Shown here in pieces: positions 6,146 through 8,733 of a DNA stretch of 8,733 nt; the first letter of the stretch is position 1, and the number at the start of each line of letters is the position of its first letter. This stretch comes from Methanosarcinales archaeon (lineage in GTDB: Archaea > Halobacteriota > Methanosarcinia > Methanotrichales > Methanotrichaceae). The translations under genes and the position numbers were made by a program. The notes under the pieces were generated by a model. That model saw nothing but the letters and a program-made list of their open reading frames with translations, did no database searches and was not told the origin of the DNA. The stretch lies in assembly GCA_013415595.1 (NCBI GenBank), contig JAAEEW010000094.1:1-8733 (forward strand). Direction: 5' to 3'.

Positions 6146-7645
6146 ATGACGCCACCAGGGAAGAAAAATAATATAATAAAAAATAATATACCAGGCGATT
6201 CATATTTTGCAGAGGAAAAGGGCATCAAGATCCTGCACCTCCAGGGCGAGCCGCGGGAGATGGGATATCAGCACGGCTATCTGATGGCTGATAAGATCGA
6301 CCTCATGGTAAATCGCACTCTTCTGGCCACTGCCGCTTACGTTGCCCAGCAGACCGGCTCTGACCTGGAGGCGGCGGAGGAGATGCTGTGGACTGGGCAG
6401 AGGGAGGCACAGCGGCACCTTCCGGCAGAGTTCAGGGAGGAGATGGAGGGAATTGCGGAAGGGGCCGGGGCCGCGGGATCTGATGTGACCCTGGAGCAGA
6501 TCCTGCTGTGGAATACCAACTACGATCAATGGTGCATCTACTGTCATCCCCATTACTGGCAATGCCCGGGATCTGGCCCCGGAGCCGGCCAGGGAATGGA
6601 TCAGGGAAGGGGCCGGGGGAGCGACCGGGGGGGCGGCCAAAGCGGCCCGCAGGTCACCCCCACCCCAGGCGGGGGGTGCAGCAGCTTCTGTGCCTGGGAT
6701 GAGTGGGCGGGAGGCGACGGCCGGCTGATATTCGGCAAGAACGAAGACAACTTCAACATGCCTGAGCAGTTAAATAACCGGATGATGGTGGTGGCCGATC
6801 CGGACGATGGATTTGGTCACATGTTCATGACCTATCCGGGGATGATTGGGCTGGACGGGGGCTTCAACGAGGAGGGACTGGAGATGATGACCCAGCTCAA
6901 CTCCATGCAGCAGGAGAGCATGGCCGGCTGCGGCATCGCCATATTCACCCGCCTGCTGCTGACTCATGCCCGCACGGTGGAGGATGCCACTTGGATCTTT
7001 CGGGAGCATCCCCGCTGTGCCGGCATCGCCTATCACGTGGCCGAGGCCAGAGCCAGGAAGGCCGCCGTGGTGGAGACCTCGGCGGCGATGGTCTGCGTCC
7101 GCCGTCCCATGCCCGGGGTCAGTGCCTTATGGCAGACGAACCATTCCAACTGCTATCCCGGGTGGATGGGGTATTCGGGATACAACATGGTGGCAGATCA
7201 GCAGCCGGTAAACGAGCTGAGGGACATCTCCACCGCCGAGAAGTGGCAGGACAGCCTCAAGGACCCCTACAACTTCTTCGTGCAGGCTCCCAGCCGTTTT
7301 GAGAGGTACGGACAGTTGATCCACCAGCACTACGGAAAGATCACCCCGGAGAACGCTGTAAAGATTCTCTGTGATTGCTACGATCCCTACACCCGGGCCA
7401 CGCGCCCCAGGGATTTCCCCTCCTGGACCAATAATATACTATGCACAATATGTGCTCTGTATCCCGATTTCGCCTACAGGGCCCGTGAGCCGGTGGGCGA
7501 GTTCAAGGCGCACATAGCCAACATGTGGAGCATGGTGGCCTATCCGGAGTCCGGAGATTTCTGGCTGGCCATAAAGGACTTTCCGGCCCAGTACGGTGGG
7601 TACGAGCATTTCAATCTGAAGGAGCTGCTGGGGCGGCTGAGATAA
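6146..7645 (+). CDS. C45-type autoproteolytic acyltransferase/amidase (Ntn-hydrolase superfamily)
   Basis: This 499-aa protein resembles the peptidase C45 / acyl-CoA:6-aminopenicillanate acyltransferase family: Ntn hydrolases that cut themselves to expose an N-terminal Cys, then hydrolyse or transfer acyl groups on amide bonds. Visible marks are an N-terminal strand with LQGEPREMGYQHG (32-44), a helical stretch (about 50-105), the predicted nucleophile Cys178 in GGGCSSF, then FGKNEDNF (196-203) and the family-like TNHSNC (331-336). Cleavage between Gly177 and Cys178 would give chains of about 177 and 322 residues. Just before the nucleophile lies a Gly/Arg/Gln/Pro-rich segment (about 141-177) that looks like an insertion. 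Before that is CIYCHPHYWQC (130-140), whose Cys and His spacing could bind metal. No signal peptide or membrane segment is seen, so it is probably cytoplasmic. The substrate is unknown. The family call is fairly secure, enzymatic activity less so. Confidence 0.75.
   Translation: MTPPGKKNNIIKNNIPGDSYFAEEKGIKILHLQGEPREMGYQHGYLMADKIDLMVNRTLLATAAYVAQQTGSDLEAAEEMLWTGQREAQRHLPAEFREEMEGIAEGAGAAGSDVTLEQILLWNTNYDQWCIYCHPHYWQCPGSGPGAGQGMDQGRGRGSDRGGGQSGPQVTPTPGGGCSSFCAWDEWAGGDGRLIFGKNEDNFNMPEQLNNRMMVVADPDDGFGHMFMTYPGMIGLDGGFNEEGLEMMTQLNSMQQESMAGCGIAIFTRLLLTHARTVEDATWIFREHPRCAGIAYHVAEARARKAAVVETSAAMVCVRRPMPGVSALWQTNHSNCYPGWMGYSGYNMVADQQPVNELRDISTAEKWQDSLKDPYNFFVQAPSRFERYGQLIHQHYGKITPENAVKILCDCYDPYTRATRPRDFPSWTNNILCTICALYPDFAYRAREPVGEFKAHIANMWSMVAYPESGDFWLAIKDFPAQYGGYEHFNLKELLGRLR
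6609..6633 (+). other. G-quadruplex-type motif inside the C45 gene linker
   Basis: Runs of 4, 5 and 7 G (6609-6612, 6615-6619, 6627-6633), with loops of 2 and 7 bases, satisfy the G3+N1-7 rule for a four-tract quadruplex if the 7-G run is split. It lies on the coding strand in the Gly-rich linker. A 7-bp stem (6655-6661 with 6672-6678) follows. Folding is unproven. Confidence 0.5.
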
Positions 7646-7658
7646 GATATAGTATTAT

Positions 7659-7672
7659 TAATATTAATATTA
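7659..7672. promoter_or_regulatory. 14-bp perfect AT palindrome, candidate operator
   Basis: TAATATTAATATTA reads identically on both strands and its last base is the A of the downstream ATG. A TATA-like GATATA lies at 7646-7651, immediately after the C45 stop codon. A dimeric regulator bound here would block both transcription and start-codon access, which would suit autoregulation by the antitoxin-like product. Chance in AT-rich DNA is possible. Confidence 0.4.
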
Positions 7673-8001
7673 TGCTGGTGGAAGTCGTTGATGAGATCGC
7701 ATGCACTCTGAAGGTGAATCGAGACGCTTTGACTTCAGGAGGAATCATGGTCTCTCTGGATAAGGAGTTAAGACGCATCGACGCAGAAATTTCCAGGATT
7801 GGTGCCAGACATGGCGTAAAGACCATCTTCGAGCTGGATGAGATGGTGAAGACGGGGCTGGTTGATGAAGCTGACATCCTGGATGATTTCCAGGAGCTGG
7901 ATTACCTGGAATCCAGGAGGGATGAGCTATTAGAGTCGATGAAAAGCTTAAACGGCCCCAGTAGATTTGAAGCTGATGAAGAGAATCATCGATGCAGGTG
8001 A
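7672..8001 (+). CDS. Small antitoxin-like protein, function unknown
   Basis: This is a 109-aa charged protein starting at ATG 7672, 26 bases after the C45 gene. Residues 1-25 (VEVVDEIACTLKVNRDAL) look like a short DNA-binding or dimerisation segment. Residues about 30-92 form a probable helical hairpin (KELRRIDAEISRIGARHGVKTIFELDEMVK, then DDFQELDYLESRRDELLESM). This layout recalls small archaeal proteins found beside toxin genes, but I cannot name the family securely. No toxin gene follows. The last 16 residues (NGPSRFEADEENHRCR) look unlike the rest and may come from loss of an original stop near Leu93. No Shine-Dalgarno precedes the first ATG, whereas AGGAGG (7737-7742) precedes an in-frame ATG at 7747 that would give an 84-aa product. 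Confidence 0.65.
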   Translation: MLVEVVDEIACTLKVNRDALTSGGIMVSLDKELRRIDAEISRIGARHGVKTIFELDEMVKTGLVDEADILDDFQELDYLESRRDELLESMKSLNGPSRFEADEENHRCR

Positions 8002-8016
8002 ATCAGCGTCGAGGAC

Positions 8017-8268
8017 TCACAAACAGCCCCTGGCATGTCTCAGATCCTCTTCCAGTCCCCTCTCTTCGGGGTGGCGAAATATCTTCCTTTGCTCCGGGAG
8101 TCCCTCAAGCTCCAGGCGGATCATTTCGCAAAGGTCGCCGGCCTTGTCTGAAGATGGCACGCCTCGTCGGTACAGATCCAGAGTCAGCTCTCTGAACAGC
8201 TCAGCCTGCAGATCGTCAGCAGGAACGCCGGGTGCCTCATGAATTCGCCCAGGATCTTCAATGAAAAT
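8017..8268 (-). pseudogene. UPF0175-like antitoxin remnant lacking a normal start codon
   Basis: Minus-strand translation over 83 codons to a TGA at 8017-8019 resembles the UPF0175 family, small antitoxin-type proteins often paired with PIN-like toxins. Matching parts in order are an N-terminal IFIEDP strand, VPADDLQAELFRELTLDLYRRG (residues about 15-36), a degraded equivalent of the GKAAELAGMSRxEFxxLL helix-turn region (DKAGDLCEMIRLELEGL, 41-57), and the tail RKIF-RH-EERGLEEDLRHARG. The length is normal for the family. No ATG, GTG or TTG lies where the protein should begin; the codons there are CTC CCC ATT TTC. The leuS terminator stem ends right there. No PIN-like toxin follows on this strand. 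It is probably a decayed gene. Translation from ATT (8266-8268) or a shorter GTG form is the alternative. The open frame extends further upstream only as an out-of-frame shadow of leuS. Confidence 0.55.
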
Positions 8269-8294
8269 GGGGAGCTGGCCAGCGAGCCAGCTCC
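8261..8294 (-). terminator. Stem-loop terminator downstream of leuS
   Basis: A perfect 9-bp stem, GGAGCTGGC (8271-8279) with GCCAGCTCC (8286-8294), closes a 6-base loop and begins 21 bases after the leuS stop. On the minus strand it is followed by CCATTTTCATT, a moderately T-rich tail. It fits an intrinsic-type terminator, although archaeal termination often depends mainly on the T tract. Confidence 0.55.
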
Positions 8295-8315
8295 AGCCTG
8301 AGGCCTCCTCCAGGC

Positions 8316-8733
8316 TTATTCTATGTATATCGCCGGCCTTCCCGGCTCCGCCTGCTTGCTCTTGCCCTTGGGATCGTCCCCGGCCTCGTCGGCGGAGCGG
8401 ACCTCCACCGGACAGCCGAAGGCCCGGGACAGGTACTCCGTCTCCCGGGACAGGGTCTCGAACTCGTCCAGCACCAGGGCCTCCTCTGCCAGGACGTGCA
8501 CGGACTTGGCCAGCTTGCCGGCGTACTTGGGGGCCTCCTTCTTGTGCCTCTGGATCTCCGGGTCGGCCATTGCCGCCTTCATCAAAAGCCCCATGTCCAG
8601 CGTCTTTCCCCTGGAAATCTCCAGGGCCAGCGAGAGCATAGTCCGCTTCCACTCCGGGGCGGTGTAGAGGACGATCCGGGAAGGAGTGCTCCTGGTCACC
8701 CGGATGATCTCCTCCGCGTCCGCCTGGGTCTGC
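8316..8733 (-). CDS. leuS: Leucyl-tRNA synthetase, archaeal type, C-terminal 138 residues (5' part beyond window)
   Basis: The frame is open from the right edge to the TAA at 8316-8318. The visible part matches the C-terminal domain of archaeal/eukaryotic-type LeuRS: a strand plus APEWKRTMLSLAL, then a helical segment with KKEAPKYAGKLAKS, a FLSxxFG-like stretch (YLSRAFGCPVEV), and the ending PGRPAIYIE. In studied archaeal LeuRS the last Ile-Glu residues contact the long variable arm of tRNA-Leu, and that ending is conserved here. The catalytic, editing and anticodon-proximal domains lie outside the window. The GTG at 8697-8699 is internal, not a start. The gene is followed by a stem-loop terminator and the UPF0175-like remnant. 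Confidence 0.88.
   Translation of the reverse strand, partial: QTQADAEEIIRVTRSTPSRIVLYTAPEWKRTMLSLALEISRGKTLDMGLLMKAAMADPEIQRHKKEAPKYAGKLAKSVHVLAEEALVLDEFETLSRETEYLSRAFGCPVEVRSADEAGDDPKGKSKQAEPGRPAIYIE

Noticed and set aside
7967..8242. Plus-strand frame starting MKLMKRIIDAGES as a possible toxin after the antitoxin-like gene
   Set aside because: After the first dozen residues it becomes Ser/Arg-rich shadow sequence antisense to the UPF0175-like remnant, with no toxin motif.
8269..8652. Upstream extension of the UPF0175-like frame across leuS (211 codons in total)
   Set aside because: This part is out of frame with the clearly LeuRS-like reading and is Gly/Arg-rich shadow sequence; only the last 83 codons show family resemblance.

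Overview
The window looks like chromosome of a methane-metabolising euryarchaeon, probably a Methanosarcinales/Methanotrichales-type methanogen. The evidence is a two-cassette AtwA-like ATPase (methyl-coenzyme M reductase activation component A2), an archaeal RadA, an archaeal multi-OB-fold RPA, an archaeal-type MetRS with two zinc knuckles and a C-terminal tRNA-binding domain, and the C-terminus of an archaeal-type LeuRS. Promoters are TATA/BRE-like. The DNA is GC-rich in genes and AT-rich in the promoter gaps. The genus is inference (a GC-rich Methanothrix would fit); the methanogen assignment rests mainly on atwA.

Left two thirds (1-5884, minus strand): four genes read right to left with short gaps, metG -> atwA -> rpa -> radA (10, 34 and 42 bases apart), probably one operon. 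atwA starts with TTG, and its Shine-Dalgarno overlaps the metG stop codon. metG starts with GTG and has an unusual upstream region: a perfect 9-bp G/C stem can pair the bases touching the start codon with a segment about 50 nt upstream, enclosing a second hairpin. The operon joins translation (MetRS), activation of the key methanogenesis enzyme (AtwA) and single-strand DNA binding and recombination (RPA, RadA).

Divergent gap (5885-6145): the metG leader, a 10-bp tandem repeat, an AT-rich block and a good BRE/TATA element spaced for leaderless transcription of the next gene.

Right third: on the plus strand lies a 499-aa C45-type Ntn-hydrolase (autoproteolytic acyltransferase/amidase family) with a Gly-rich, low-complexity segment immediately before its predicted nucleophile Cys178. 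It is followed by a small 109-aa antitoxin-like protein preceded by a 14-bp perfect AT palindrome. Facing these on the minus strand are the leuS 3' end (right edge), its stem-loop terminator, and a UPF0175-like antitoxin remnant without a normal start codon. The 7650-8300 stretch therefore looks like a small, partly decayed toxin-antitoxin-type island between housekeeping genes. No CRISPR array, rRNA, tRNA or insertion sequence was seen.
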